Shown: one piece after another, positions 24,866-33,806 of the stretch
How the letters are laid out: each line of letters starts with the position of its first letter
Numbering within the stretch: position 1 is the first letter of the stretch
NCBI GenBank assembly: GCA_015660995.1
Contig: JACTUC010000004.1
Span: forward strand, 1 to 64,000
Length of the DNA stretch: 64,000 nucleotides
Source of the DNA: Candidatus Methanomethylicaceae archaeon
Lineage (GTDB): Archaea > Thermoproteota > Methanomethylicia > Methanomethylicales > Methanomethylicaceae
Direction of reading: 5' to 3'
The notes under the pieces: generated by a model
Told to the model about the DNA's origin: nothing
What the model saw: the letters and a program-made list of their open reading frames with translations, nothing else
Database searches by the model: none
Position numbers and translations under genes: made by a program

Positions 24866-25456
24866 ATGGCGAGAGGCACAATCTACAAGGTTACTTTCCG
24901 CAGAAGGCGAGAAGGCAGAACTGATTATCACCTCAGAAAGCGGCTGATCTCCAGTCGGAAGTTTAGGCTAGTGGTAAGAAAAACAAACTCCCACGTTAGC
25001 CTGCAGCTGGTGGAATCCAAGATCGAAGGAGATAGGGCCCTGTCCCATGCAAGCACAAATGAATTGAAGAAGTATGGTTGGAAGGCCGGAACAGGAAACC
25101 TCCCAGCATCCTACCTAGCAGGATTCCTGCTCGGCAAGAGGGCAGTAGCCAAGGGCTACAAATACGCCATACTCGATCTCAACCGCTACAAGATCACCAA
25201 GGAGAACAGGCTCTTGGCAGCTATGAAAGGTGCCATTGATGCAGGTCTTGAGGTACCCCACGACGAGAAGGTTCTTCCAAAGGACGAGCGCGTGACAGGG
25301 GCTCATATAGTTAAGCATGCTGAAAAGCTCTCCAGAGAGGATCCAAACAAGTATCAGGCTTACTTCTCCAGGTATGTATCCGCTGGCATCGCTCCAGAGA
25401 GGCTGCAGGAACACTTCAAGGCTGTTAAGGGCCAGATAGAGAAAGAGGTAATGTAG
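24866..25456 (+). CDS. rpl18: Ribosomal protein uL18
   Basis: 196 residues, archaeal form of 5S rRNA-binding L18 (eukaryotic L5). RRRREGRTDYHLRKRLISS, TNSHVSLQLVESK and AYLAGFLLGKRAVAKGYKYAILDLN-like blocks are present, with the archaeal C-terminal helical extension after the core. S5 begins 1 bp later. Confidence 0.97.
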   Translation: MARGTIYKVTFRRRREGRTDYHLRKRLISSRKFRLVVRKTNSHVSLQLVESKIEGDRALSHASTNELKKYGWKAGTGNLPASYLAGFLLGKRAVAKGYKYAILDLNRYKITKENRLLAAMKGAIDAGLEVPHDEKVLPKDERVTGAHIVKHAEKLSREDPNKYQAYFSRYVSAGIAPERLQEHFKAVKGQIEKEVM

Positions 25457-25457
25457 A

Positions 25458-26063
25458 GTGGCATACAAAGAAACCCAATGGATACCGAGGACAACTCTAG
25501 GGAAGCAAGTCCTAGAGGGGAAGATTACGAGCATCAGGGATGTGTTCGAACAGAATGTCCCCATCAAGGAGCCGGAGATAGTGGATGCTCTAATCCCGGA
25601 GATCAAGAATGAGGTTCTTGACGTCAACATCGTACAGAAGCAGACAGACGCCGGCGAAATCACAAAGTTCAAGATCGGCGTCGTTGTCGGCAATGGCGAC
25701 GGCTTCATAGGTATCGGAATAGGCAAGTCAAAGCAGATGCGCTTTGCAATAGACAAGGCTGTAGCTGACGGAAAGCTCAACCTCACACCGGTTAAGAGGG
25801 GGTGCGGCAACTGGGGATGCCAGTGCGGCAACCCACACAGCCTGCCATACACTGTCACGGGCAAGAGCGGCAGCGTCACCGTAACACTGATACCTGCTCC
25901 CAAGGGAATCGGCTTGGTGGGGGCAGCAGTTGCCAAAACAATATTGACTTTCGCAGGGATAAAAGACGCCTGGGTGGTTTCGAGAGGCGAGACCCGCACC
26001 ACAATCAACTTCGCGGGGGCAGTCTACGAAGCCCTGAAAAACACATACAGGTACAAACGATGA
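25458..26063 (+). CDS. rps5: Ribosomal protein uS5
   Basis: 201 residues, GTG start at 25458. The S5 signature VGNGDGFIGIGIGKSK (dsRNA-binding-like domain) and GCGNWGCQCGNPHSLPYTVTG, the archaeal/eukaryotic variant with cysteines, are present. C-terminal domain AGIKDAWVVSRGETRTTINF. At the mRNA entry with S3. Confidence 0.97.
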   Translation: MAYKETQWIPRTTLGKQVLEGKITSIRDVFEQNVPIKEPEIVDALIPEIKNEVLDVNIVQKQTDAGEITKFKIGVVVGNGDGFIGIGIGKSKQMRFAIDKAVADGKLNLTPVKRGCGNWGCQCGNPHSLPYTVTGKSGSVTVTLIPAPKGIGLVGAAVAKTILTFAGIKDAWVVSRGETRTTINFAGAVYEALKNTYRYKR

Positions 26064-26073
26064 GGTTCAAAAA

Positions 26074-26532
26074 ATGAAGACATTCATTGTAGTCAGGTTG
26101 AGGGGGAACATCGGATTAGCTCCCGAGGTGTTGGACACCTTGAACAGGATGAACATGCCGACCAAGCACAGCGCGACTCTAATAATCGACACGCCATCAT
26201 ACAAGGGCATGCTAAACAAGGTGACTGACTATGTCACTTGGGGCGAAATAGATCAACCAACGCTTGAAGCCCTGATCGCCAAGAGGGGAAGGCTCGCTGG
26301 AGACAAGAGGATCACCACAGAGGCTCTCAGGAAGGAGAGCTTGGGTTCAATCAAGGAGATCGCTGAACATGCGCTTGCAAATGGCGAGATGCCGGAAAAG
26401 ATCAAAAAAACCTTCAGGCTCACGCCTCCGAGTGGCGGATACAAGAGATCCATCAAGAGGCACGTGGGATCTGGAGGGGAGCTTGGCTACCGTGGGGCTG
26501 TCATCAACGAGCTCATCCTCAAGATGATCTGA
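26074..26532 (+). CDS. rpl30: Ribosomal protein uL30
   Basis: 152 residues, the longer archaeal/eukaryotic type (L7 in eukaryotes). IVVRLRGNIGLAPEVLDTLNRMNM at the start, then KVTDYVTWGEID and the C-terminal TFRLTPPSGGYKRSIK. A 180-bp gap with a TATA-like box separates it from L15. Confidence 0.96.
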   Translation: MKTFIVVRLRGNIGLAPEVLDTLNRMNMPTKHSATLIIDTPSYKGMLNKVTDYVTWGEIDQPTLEALIAKRGRLAGDKRITTEALRKESLGSIKEIAEHALANGEMPEKIKKTFRLTPPSGGYKRSIKRHVGSGGELGYRGAVINELILKMI

Positions 26533-26660
26533 ACCCCTTTTTCCAATAACCAGAGGGTTCTTCCTCCTCCTCAAGTTCTAGCGACTAAACAATACACCCA
26601 GGAGAAAGCCACGGTGCGACCGGGGAAGCTGTTCACGTCGAATGAGAGGGAGCAATAGGT

Positions 26661-26670
26661 AAAAATATAT
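26661..26670 (+). promoter_or_regulatory. TATA-like box before L15
   Basis: AAAAATATAT about 45 bp before the L15 ATG, in the 182-bp gap after L30 that otherwise holds nothing recognisable. Suggests a further internal promoter driving L15-secY-adk. Confidence 0.5.
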
Positions 26671-26714
26671 TAGATACCCGCCTTTTTCTATCGCTAATCA
26701 TAGTGGTGTTAGAC

Positions 26715-27149
26715 ATGGTTGTCAGGCGTGAGCGCAAGGTTCGCAGGCAGCGCGGCTCAAGGTTGTACGGCTGGGGTACTGTGGGCCAGCACAGGAAATC
26801 TGGTATGAGAGGCGGCTTTGGTGCGGCTGGTCTTCACAAGCATAAGTGGAGCTGGACCGTGAAGTACGGCAAAGATCACTTCGGAAAGGATGGCTTTGTG
26901 AGACCCGATGCAGTCACACACGACGTTAAGGCAATCAATGTAGGAGCACTTTCATCCTTGATTCAGGGGAAGGTCTTAGAGCAGGACGACAAAGGCAGGA
27001 CTATCTTGGATCTATCGACCCTTGGGTTCGATAAGCTGCTCGGCGGCGGGAAGATTGACTTCCCGATTACTATTAAGGCAAGTCACGCTACTGAATCTGC
27101 AAAGAAGAAGATCTCGGAAGCAGGCGGAGAGACGATAGCAGCAGAGTGA
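26715..27149 (+). CDS. rpl15: Ribosomal protein uL15
   Basis: 144 residues from ATG 26715 (in-frame GTG at 26703 is closer to the TATA box and less likely). RKVRRQRGSRLYGWG, GQHRKSGMRGGFGAAGLHKHKWSWTVKYG and the C-terminal KIDFPITIKASHATESAKKKI fit archaeal L15. It precedes secY by 8 bp, the conserved order. Confidence 0.96.
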   Translation: MVVRRERKVRRQRGSRLYGWGTVGQHRKSGMRGGFGAAGLHKHKWSWTVKYGKDHFGKDGFVRPDAVTHDVKAINVGALSSLIQGKVLEQDDKGRTILDLSTLGFDKLLGGGKIDFPITIKASHATESAKKKISEAGGETIAAE

Positions 27150-27157
27150 GATGCTAA

Positions 27158-28576
27158 ATGTCCCGCTTCCTGGATCTAATGGAACCCATAACGAAGTATC
27201 TGCCCGAGATACCAAAACCGATACGGAAGCTGAGCCTCAGGGAGAAGGTTCTATGGACAGGCATCGTTCTCGCCATCTACTTGGTGATGGCCCAGATACC
27301 TCTGTTCGGAGTCCCTTTCACTTCGTCGGGCATTGGTGAAACATATTATGTGTACCGAGTCATCTTCGCATCTAAGAAAGGGACCCTCATGGACCTGGGC
27401 ATCGGGCCCATAGTCACCGCAGGACTGATAATGCAGATCCTCGCAGGCTCGAAGTTACTTAACGTGGATATGTCCAAACCAGGTGACAGAGGCCTATTCA
27501 CTGGAACCCAGAAAATCATGGCGATAGTCATGACCCTCTTTGAGGGCATGGCCTTCCTGCTCGGGGGTTCTTACGGGAGTCCGAGTTTAATAGTCTCGGT
27601 CTTGATTATTGCCCAGCTGCTAGTTGTAGGCCTACTTGTACTTCTTATGGATGAACTTGTGCAAAAGGGATGGGGTCTCGGAAGCGGCGTGAGCCTCTTC
27701 ATTCTCGCCGGCGTGGCACAGACGATCATGTGGAGTATCTTCTCGCCGATCGGGCCAATGCCTGACGGCAATTCCCTGGGTGCGATAATCGCCTTCTTCC
27801 AGACACTTTTCAGCGGTAAACCGATACTCACCGCCTTCAGCAGGTATCCATATCCGGACATGACCGGCCTCATAGCCATGATAGCTGTATTCCTTGTCGC
27901 AGTCTACATGGAGGGCATGAAGATCGAGATCCCCGTCGCTTATGCAAAGTACGGAGGCATGAGGGCGAAGATCCCTCTTAAACTAATGTACGTATCAAAC
28001 ATACCTATCATTCTGGCTTCAGCATTGTTTGCAAACTTCGACTTCTTGGGTCAGTTCCTATGGAAATCCTTCAATTCCCTTAATACCAACGCCTGGATGA
28101 ACTGGTTCGTCATGTACAACTCCAACTCCACTTTGGAGCCCGGGTGCGCATTGTACTACCTTCAGGCTCCAAATAGCATCTCTACTACGCTGAAAGATCC
28201 ATTACATGCTGTGGTGTACGTTCTCATATTGGTAGGCTTCTCAGTAGTATTTGCAAAGCTATGGGTCGAAGTCGCTGGCATGAGTGCCAAGGCTCAAGCT
28301 GATCAGCTGGTCAACGCGGGCATGCAGATACCTGGCTTCAGGAGATCGCCAGCAATAATCGAACAGATCCTCAACAGGTACATCCCCGCTCTCACACTGA
28401 TAAGCGGAATCTTGATAGGTCTCCTTGCAGGCATTGCAGATATGCTGGGGGCAATAGGCACCGGCATAGGAATATTGTTGTCCGTTGGTATAATCTACCA
28501 GTATTACCAGATCCTAGCCAAGGAGCAACTTGCCGAGCAATATCCAGGTCTGGGCAGGTTCCTGGGGCAGGAGTAA
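27158..28576 (+). CDS. secY: Preprotein translocase SecY
   Basis: 472 residues with ten membrane segments. It forms the SecYEG channel for export and membrane insertion. The plug region and TM2 (DLGIGPIVTAGLIMQIL, residues about 84-100), the cytosolic VEVAGMSAKAQADQLVNAGMQIPGFRRSPAIIEQIL loop and the last helices MLGAIGTGIGILLSVGIIYQYY match archaeal SecY/Sec61-alpha. Codon 1 is ATG 27158. Adenylate kinase follows, as in many archaea. Confidence 0.98.
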   Translation: MSRFLDLMEPITKYLPEIPKPIRKLSLREKVLWTGIVLAIYLVMAQIPLFGVPFTSSGIGETYYVYRVIFASKKGTLMDLGIGPIVTAGLIMQILAGSKLLNVDMSKPGDRGLFTGTQKIMAIVMTLFEGMAFLLGGSYGSPSLIVSVLIIAQLLVVGLLVLLMDELVQKGWGLGSGVSLFILAGVAQTIMWSIFSPIGPMPDGNSLGAIIAFFQTLFSGKPILTAFSRYPYPDMTGLIAMIAVFLVAVYMEGMKIEIPVAYAKYGGMRAKIPLKLMYVSNIPIILASALFANFDFLGQFLWKSFNSLNTNAWMNWFVMYNSNSTLEPGCALYYLQAPNSISTTLKDPLHAVVYVLILVGFSVVFAKLWVEVAGMSAKAQADQLVNAGMQIPGFRRSPAIIEQILNRYIPALTLISGILIGLLAGIADMLGAIGTGIGILLSVGIIYQYYQILAKEQLAEQYPGLGRFLGQE

Positions 28577-28594
28577 TCCTTAGGAGTGAGGTCT

Positions 28595-29203
28595 TTGGCA
28601 AAAAAGGCAGAGCGAAAGGGAAAACTGGTCATAGTCACAGGAGTACCGGGCGTTGGCAAGACTACTGTGCTCACCGCCGTAATTGCTGAGTGCAAGAACC
28701 GCGGCTTAAGAGTGAGCTACGTGAACTACGGCGATGTCATGTTCAAGAGTGCAAAAGCAAAAGGACTAGTAAAAGAAAGGGACCAGATGAGGAGGCTTCC
28801 AATCACATTGCAATTAGAACTTCAGCTAGCTGCTGCCAAGAAGATCAGATCAATGGCAGAGGATGGCAACGTGATCCTCGATACCCACATGTTCATCAGA
28901 ACCCCTGGCGGTTACATGCCCGGTATACCCTCATGGGTTGCCAAGTCACTCGCTCCAGACTCAATTGTCCTCCTAGAGGCCAACACCGCGGAGATCTCCC
29001 TAAGGAGACAGAAGGACGCTGCCTTAAGGTTAAGGGAGGCAGATTCCGCAACAAAGGTCGCAGAGCACCAACTGATGGGCAGAGCAGGCGCTGCTGCGCT
29101 GGCAGTGATGATAGGATGCACGGTCGCCATTGCCGAGAACCGTGAGGGTGACCACTTAGCCGCAGCTGTTGCAATCGTTGACCTGTTCAGCAAGGGGTCC
29201 TAG
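28595..29203 (+). CDS. adkA: Archaeal adenylate kinase
   Basis: 202 residues from TTG 28595, which has GGAGTGAGG just upstream (an in-frame GTG at 28586 lies inside that site). P-loop IVTGVPGVGKTTVL, archaeal AdkA features YGDVMF and RTPGGYMPGIP. Converts ATP + AMP to 2 ADP. The family is trimeric and distinct from bacterial Adk. It follows secY and precedes the EMC3-like gene. Confidence 0.93.
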   Translation: MAKKAERKGKLVIVTGVPGVGKTTVLTAVIAECKNRGLRVSYVNYGDVMFKSAKAKGLVKERDQMRRLPITLQLELQLAAAKKIRSMAEDGNVILDTHMFIRTPGGYMPGIPSWVAKSLAPDSIVLLEANTAEISLRRQKDAALRLREADSATKVAEHQLMGRAGAAALAVMIGCTVAIAENREGDHLAAAVAIVDLFSKGS

Positions 29204-29205
29204 CC

Positions 29206-29736
29206 TTGGTAGACATCATTACCATGCTCGCACAGATGTGGGGCAGCATGATAACTTCAATAGCAAACGCTATGGGGCCTTGGAATCACTATCCGCTGTC
29301 CGCTGTAACTGTCCTCCTGATAACCATGGGCATGGCATCGCTTTCCTCTTTGGCGACAAGGGCTCTTGTTGATGTTGAATTGATGCGCAGAAGGTCGGCC
29401 GAGATAAAGGAGTGGCAAAGCGCATACACCAAGGCTGTCAGGGCAAAAGACCAGAAGCAGATAGACAAACTGAAGAAGAAGCAGCAATCCATAACCGGCC
29501 TGCAGACTGCGATGTCCAAGGACCAGATGAAGCCAACTTTACTTACCCTTGTTCCGTTCGCGATCTTTTATTACATATTCTTCGGTGTGTTTGGCCCCGG
29601 AATCGTCGTATATACACCCATCGCCCTTCCATTCTTGGGCAGCAAGCTGAGCTTCTGGTGGTGGTACCTCATCAGCTCATTCAGCGTCTCTGCCCTAATC
29701 CAGAGAATATTCAGGATGCCAATGGTTTCAGATTAG
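29206..29736 (+). CDS. EMC3/TMCO1-family membrane protein (DUF106)
   Basis: 176 residues, TTG start at 29206. Three membrane segments (about residues 22-44, 105-128 and 142-162) with a charged coiled region (RRSAEIKEWQSAYTKAVRAKDQKQIDKLKKKQQ) between the first and second. This matches archaeal DUF106, homologous to eukaryotic EMC3/TMCO1 and YidC-like insertases, thought to insert membrane proteins. Its place after secY and adk is conserved and supports a link to SecY. Confidence 0.88.
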   Translation: MVDIITMLAQMWGSMITSIANAMGPWNHYPLSAVTVLLITMGMASLSSLATRALVDVELMRRRSAEIKEWQSAYTKAVRAKDQKQIDKLKKKQQSITGLQTAMSKDQMKPTLLTLVPFAIFYYIFFGVFGPGIVVYTPIALPFLGSKLSFWWWYLISSFSVSALIQRIFRMPMVSD

Positions 29737-29793
29737 CGTTGCAAAACCTTTTTCTTTCTTCTCATGACAGATACCTAGAATGAGGCGACTTGA

Positions 29794-30366
29794 TTGGCTC
29801 CAGATATACTCGCGAAGCAACTTCTCATCACCATTAGTGGACCTGCGGGCTCGGGCAAGTCCCATTGCGCTGCAGCCTTGGCAAAGCACTTCGGCATCCC
29901 GCACTATTCCGCGGGTTCAATCTTTAGGGACTATGCTACAGAGAAGGGCCTGTCCATAGAGGCGCTTGCAAAACTGGCCAAGAACGATCCTGAGATAGAC
30001 AGGACAATAGACAGTCGAACTGGAGAACTGGCAAAGGCTGGCGGGGCCATCCTTGAGGGCAGACTGGTTGCATTCTTCTCGGCTACCTCATCGCCAAAGA
30101 TCAGCTTTTACCTTACCGCCCCATTTGAGGAGCGGGTCAAGAGGATTGCAGAAAGAGAGGAGATCGCGATCAAAGAAGCCACGGCCAAGACTGTGTTGAG
30201 GGAGGGCAGCGAGCGCCGTCGATACAAGAGCATATACGGGTTGAACCTCAACGATCTTTCCAAGTACGATTTCGTGATCAACACCCAGATCTGGGATAAG
30301 GATGGCATAGTCACTCTCCTGACGGGCATCGTTCAGATGTACTTGTCCTTGGGCATAAAGACATAA
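29794..30366 (+). CDS. cmk: Cytidylate kinase (archaeal type)
   Basis: 190 residues, TTG start at 29794. P-loop ITISGPAGSGKSHCAAALAKHFG, CMP-site ILEGRLVAFF, LID-like KRIAEREEIAIKEA and ERRRYKSIYGLNLNDLSKYDFVINT. Phosphorylates (d)CMP. Placed before Cbf5 as in other archaea; the L14e and L34e genes often found nearby are not here. Confidence 0.93.
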   Translation: MAPDILAKQLLITISGPAGSGKSHCAAALAKHFGIPHYSAGSIFRDYATEKGLSIEALAKLAKNDPEIDRTIDSRTGELAKAGGAILEGRLVAFFSATSSPKISFYLTAPFEERVKRIAEREEIAIKEATAKTVLREGSERRRYKSIYGLNLNDLSKYDFVINTQIWDKDGIVTLLTGIVQMYLSLGIKT

Positions 30367-30436
30367 CGTTCCCTTTTTAAGAAAGGAATTGAACTAAGAC
30401 ATAATAAAGCAAAGTCACTGGGTATGGTGCATACTT

Positions 30437-31417
30437 TTGTCGGAGAAGCCACTTGTTAGGGACGAGGAGCAAACCAGTCCTAGGCACGGCTGGGCTCCTG
30501 CGGCGAGACCCCTCAAGGAGTATCTTGAAACCGGCGTAATCAACTTGGATAAGCCGCCGGGTCCAAGCAGCCATGAGGTCGTTGCATGGGTCAAGAGGTT
30601 GCTTGCTATTGAGAGGGCTGGCCACGGTGGAACCCTTGACCCGAAAGTCAGCGGGGTCCTACCCGTAACACTTGGCAGGTCCACAAGGATCATCTCGTTC
30701 ATAATGAAGTCTGGCAAGGAGTACGTGTGCCTGATGGAGCTTCACGACGATGTCCGCAGGGAGGATCTCGATAAAACCATCAAGGAATTCGTGGGCCCTG
30801 TCTACCAACTCCCCCCAGTGAGGTCCGCTGTCAAAAGAGCCCTGAGAGTGCGCACTATTTACTCGATAAGAATACTGGAGGTGAGCAAGAGGTTCGTCCT
30901 GATGAGAGTTGATTGCGAGGCGGGCACTTACATAAGGAAACTCTGCCATGACATCGGCGAGGTACTGGGTTGCGGGGCTCATATGAGGGAACTGCGGAGG
31001 ATTAGAGCGGGACCCTTCAAAGAGGATTCATGCGTCACCCTGCACGACCTGCTCGACTCTATTACCTACATGAAGGGAACAGGAGACGAGTCAATGCTAA
31101 GGCAAATAGTAGTCCCGATAGAAGACGCCCTAAAAGGCTACCCCAAAATCCAGGTTAGGGACTCTGCGGTCGATGCCCTATGCCATGGGGCGAGCCTCGC
31201 CTCCCCCGGCGTACTCAAAATTGACAGGGGCATAAAGTCCGGCGACACTGTCTCCATGATGACGCTTAAAGGCGAACTCGTTGGCTTCGGTAGGGCAATG
31301 CTTTCGAGCGAGGAGATGCTAAAGTCTGACCATGGCATCGTTGCAAAGACGGAACGCACTGTAATGGATCCCGGAACATATCCAAAGGGCTGGAAGGCAA
31401 ATGACTCCCGGGGATAG
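30437..31417 (+). CDS. cbf5: Cbf5/TruB rRNA pseudouridine synthase with PUA domain
   Basis: 326 residues, TTG start at 30437. Catalytic Asp in AGHGGTLDPKVSGVLPVTLG; RRIRAGPFKED closes the catalytic part. The C-terminal PUA domain (GASLASPGVLKIDRGIKSGD, VGFGRAMLSSEEM) binds H/ACA guide RNA. Catalytic subunit of H/ACA RNP with Nop10, Gar1 and L7Ae (rpl7ae is in this window). It overlaps the next gene by 17 bp. Confidence 0.96.
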   Translation: MSEKPLVRDEEQTSPRHGWAPAARPLKEYLETGVINLDKPPGPSSHEVVAWVKRLLAIERAGHGGTLDPKVSGVLPVTLGRSTRIISFIMKSGKEYVCLMELHDDVRREDLDKTIKEFVGPVYQLPPVRSAVKRALRVRTIYSIRILEVSKRFVLMRVDCEAGTYIRKLCHDIGEVLGCGAHMRELRRIRAGPFKEDSCVTLHDLLDSITYMKGTGDESMLRQIVVPIEDALKGYPKIQVRDSAVDALCHGASLASPGVLKIDRGIKSGDTVSMMTLKGELVGFGRAMLSSEEMLKSDHGIVAKTERTVMDPGTYPKGWKANDSRG

Positions 31418-32021
31418 GAAAGAACGCGCCTCGCACTATTACTCGAAGAACCCCCCGCGGGACCAGCGAAGGTTCTCGCTTAGGCTGGATATAAAAGGAA
31501 AACGCATCGAACTGGCTAGCTCTGGCGGAATATTCTCAAAATCGAAAGTCGACCGTGGCACTATCGTCCTTCTCGAGAGCATGATCCTCCCCGAGGAGGG
31601 TGAGGTTCTCGACATGGGCTGCGGCTGCGGCGTTATAGGGATCGCAGTCTCAAAGTTCAGGCCCAAGCTGAAGGTTACCATGGTCGATGTGAACCCCTTG
31701 GCCGTAAGGCTTTCGAAGGAGAACGCTGAGAGCAACAACATCTCTAATTCCACCGTTATGCAGAGCGATCTCTACGCCAGCTTGGAAGGGAGACAGTTCG
31801 ACCTGATACTCTCCAACCCCCCCTTGGCAGCAGGCTACAAGGTTATATTCCCGCTGATAGAGGGGGCAAAGTCGCGCCTGAAAGAAGGGTGTTCCCTCCA
31901 GATCGTTCTCCGGAAGGGCGTGAACGCGATCCCAAAGAAGATGGCCAATGTATTTGGCAACGTGGACCTCATATCCAAGAAGAGTGGCTATAGGGTCTTC
32001 AGATCCATTAGGCAAGCATAA
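31401..32021 (+). CDS. RsmC-like SAM-dependent methyltransferase
   Basis: 206 residues. Motif I VLDMGCGCGVIGIAVSKF, then motif II VDVNPLAVRLSKENAE and the NPPx-type SNPPLAAG that implies a base amino or ring-N target in nucleic acid. The arrangement is that of the MTS domain of RsmC-like enzymes (16S rRNA G methylation) without their N-terminal duplicate. Start ATG 31401 overlaps cbf5; co-expression with an rRNA modification enzyme suits the assignment. Exact target unknown. Confidence 0.85.
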   Translation: MTPGDRKERASHYYSKNPPRDQRRFSLRLDIKGKRIELASSGGIFSKSKVDRGTIVLLESMILPEEGEVLDMGCGCGVIGIAVSKFRPKLKVTMVDVNPLAVRLSKENAESNNISNSTVMQSDLYASLEGRQFDLILSNPPLAAGYKVIFPLIEGAKSRLKEGCSLQIVLRKGVNAIPKKMANVFGNVDLISKKSGYRVFRSIRQA

Positions 32022-32148
32022 CATATGTGCAGCTGCAGCCGCGAGGCAACAAACGAAACGAGCACGGAAAACCATAACACAAAATAACTAGTACTAAAAA
32101 GCTAGATGATAGGCTTCAGCCGAGGTATCCTAGCCTGGTAAGGAGCAA

Positions 32149-32162
32149 ACAAAGAGGCTCAT
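32149..32162 (+). other. Non-canonical intron at position 29/30 of tRNA-Ser(GGA)
   Basis: ACAAAGAGGCTCAT. Its removal joins CAA to GC and creates the five-base anticodon-stem strand CAAGC that pairs perfectly with GCTTG. An alternative single-intron reading needs a mismatched stem. Splicing probably follows removal of the downstream intron. Confidence 0.7.
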
Positions 32163-32170
32163 GCCTGGAA

Positions 32171-32188
32171 AACAGGTTAGGTCCTGAG
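32171..32188 (+). other. Canonical intron at position 37/38 of tRNA-Ser(GGA)
   Basis: AACAGGTTAGGTCCTGAG. Splicing leaves A37 joined to A38 in the loop CTGGAAA. Confidence 0.75.
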
Positions 32189-32324
32189 AGCTTGTGACTC
32201 TTAGGGGTCTCGGGGGTTCAAATCCCCCCCTCGGCGCCATTATCTTTGTAAACCAGTACAGTTCGGGCAAACCGTTAACATTACCCCATCCTGACATCCA
32301 CCAGACGCCCCACGAAAGAAATTC

Positions 32325-32333
32325 TTAAATACT
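32325..32333 (+). promoter_or_regulatory. TATA-like box for S13 operon
   Basis: TTAAATACT about 50 bp before the S13 GTG start, downstream of the tRNA gene. First promoter candidate for S13-S4-S11. Confidence 0.5.
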
Positions 32334-32375
32334 ATCATATGTTTCTTAATTTGCCTCAAAGTAGGGGTGCGTTTA

Positions 32376-32876
32376 GTGAGTTCATCATATAGGCATATAG
32401 TCAGAATAGTCGACGCTGATCTGAAGGGAGAGGACAAGGTAGTGTACGCCTTAACCAAAATCCGGGGGATCGGCATCAATATGTCCTACGCCATTCTAAG
32501 GAACTGTGGCGTGGACCCAGAGGGTCGCGTCGGTACGCTTCAGGACAGCGACATAAAGAGGATAGAAGAGGCTTTAACGACTATCCCTGACAAGTTCCCA
32601 AGTTACATGCTAAACCGAAGGAAGGATCCGTTCACAGGCAAGGATTCGCATTTAATTGGTTCCGACCTTGTGGTCGGCATGAAGTCGGACATCGACCTAA
32701 TGCGTAAGATGAAATGCTGGAGGGGCGTAAGGCACTCCCTGGGTCTGAAGGTCCGCGGTCAATGCACGAGGACTACTGGCAGGTTTGGAGCAGCCGTGGG
32801 TGTCGCGAGGAAGGCAGTGTTGCAGCAGCAACAGGCTGCAGCCCAGCAGGCACCGGCAGCTGCGGAGAAGAAATGA
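32376..32876 (+). CDS. rps13: Ribosomal protein uS13
   Basis: 166 residues from GTG 32376, preceded by GTAGGGGTG; an in-frame GTG at 32367 lies within that ribosome site. YRHIVRIVDADLKGEDKVVYALTKIRGIG is the S13 start, and GVRHSLGLKVRGQCTRTTGR the conserved C-terminal block. The last 25 residues are an Ala/Gln-rich tail. Confidence 0.97.
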   Translation: MSSSYRHIVRIVDADLKGEDKVVYALTKIRGIGINMSYAILRNCGVDPEGRVGTLQDSDIKRIEEALTTIPDKFPSYMLNRRKDPFTGKDSHLIGSDLVVGMKSDIDLMRKMKCWRGVRHSLGLKVRGQCTRTTGRFGAAVGVARKAVLQQQQAAAQQAPAAAEKK

Positions 32877-32887
32877 GGTGTTGATCA

Positions 32888-33400
32888 ATGGGGGATCCAA
32901 AGAAAAGCAGGAAGCGTTGGCAAGGCCCTCGCCATCCTTGGAAGAAAGACAATCTGATTAAGGAACTTTCACTTGTTGGTAAGTTCGGCCTAAGGAACAA
33001 AAGGGAGCTGTGGTGCTCCAACTCGGTCCTCAAGTCATACAGGAAGCAGGCGGGAGCAATCCTGGCTCTGGAGGAGAGCGAGAGGGCTATCAAGGAAAAG
33101 GACCTCATAAACAAGCTCTCAAAGCTTGGCTTGCTAAACGAAGACGCCGTTCTCGACAGCATTCTGGGACTCAGTGTCGAGGACATACTGGAGAGGCGAC
33201 TGCAGACCATCCTTATCAAGAACAACAAGGCAACGACTCCCTATCAGGCGAGGCAGATGATCGTCCACGGGCACGTCCGTATAGCAAACAGGCGCGTGTC
33301 GTCCCCCGGTTACCTGGTGAGCAGGGCAGAGGAGTCGCAGATCAGTTGCGCCCTCGATTTCGGGTTAAAGCCAGAGCAAACTACAGCGAAGGAGGCATAG
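32888..33400 (+). CDS. rps4: Ribosomal protein uS4
   Basis: 170 residues. N-terminal [21 protein letters not shown] is the archaeal signature; the S4 RNA-binding motif [42 protein letters not shown] lies at 104-146. Early binder of 16S rRNA. S11 starts 4 bp after its stop. Confidence 0.98.
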   Translation: MGDPKKSRKRWQGPRHPWKKDNLIKELSLVGKFGLRNKRELWCSNSVLKSYRKQAGAILALEESERAIKEKDLINKLSKLGLLNEDAVLDSILGLSVEDILERRLQTILIKNNKATTPYQARQMIVHGHVRIANRRVSSPGYLVSRAEESQISCALDFGLKPEQTTAKEA

Positions 33401-33404
33401 CCGA

Positions 33405-33806
33405 ATGTCAAAGATGGACAAGGGCATGAAGTGGGGCGTAGCCAACATCTACAGCTCCTACAACAATACAATAGTCCATATTACAGACCTCACGGGCGCG
33501 GAGACGGTCGCCTTCCAGTCAGGAGGAAGAATAGTCAAATCCGATCGCGAAAAACCCTCCCCCTATGCTGCCATGGTCTCAGCAACAAGAGCAGCGCAGG
33601 CAGCGTTGGAGAAGGGGATTACTGGGATCCACATCAGGGTCCGGGCTCCAGGCGGCCACAAGAGTAAGACTCCAGGTCCAGGGGCTCAGGCGGCAATCAG
33701 AGCTCTGGCCAGAGCCGGAATGTTGATCGGAAGGATCGAGGACGTCACGCCCATTCCGCATGATACCACTAGAAGGCCTGGTGGCAGGAGGGGAAGAAGG
33801 GTCTAA
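33405..33806 (+). CDS. rps11: Ribosomal protein uS11
   Basis: 133 residues. [26 protein letters not shown] near the start and the C-terminal [18 protein letters not shown] are conserved. Sits on the platform at the mRNA exit. The end of the gene takes part in a 10-bp inverted repeat with the rpoD leader. Confidence 0.98.
   Translation: MSKMDKGMKWGVANIYSSYNNTIVHITDLTGAETVAFQSGGRIVKSDREKPSPYAAMVSATRAAQAALEKGITGIHIRVRAPGGHKSKTPGPGAQAAIRALARAGMLIGRIEDVTPIPHDTTRRPGGRRGRRV

Larger units (their letters stand above)
32119..32236 (+). tRNA. tRNA-Ser(GGA) with two introns
   Basis: GCCGAGG/CCTCGGC acceptor, G73 and encoded CCA (32237-32239). The direct sequence between D-arm and variable arm does not fold. 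Removing 32149-32162 (14 nt, position 29/30) and 32171-32188 (18 nt, position 37/38) gives a perfect CAAGC/GCTTG anticodon stem with loop CT-GGA-AA, anticodon at 32167-32169. The variable arm GACTC-TTAG-GGGTC is a 5-bp stem typical of serine tRNA, and the T-arm is GGGGGTTCAAATCCCCC. The mature RNA is 86 nt. Starts about 100 bp after the methyltransferase gene. Confidence 0.85.

Noticed and set aside
25115-26008. 297-residue open frame antisense to L18 and S5
   Set aside because: It runs wholly opposite two certain ribosomal genes, has no family-like sequence, and is a by-product of their codon bias.
32181-32206. Reading 32119-32236 as tRNA-Thr(UGU) using the loop CTTGTGA on a GAGAG/CTCTT stem
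   Set aside because: It leaves a 9-nt variable region that fits neither tRNA class, leaves about 40 nt unexplained in front, and conflicts with G73. The serine reading gives perfect stems.
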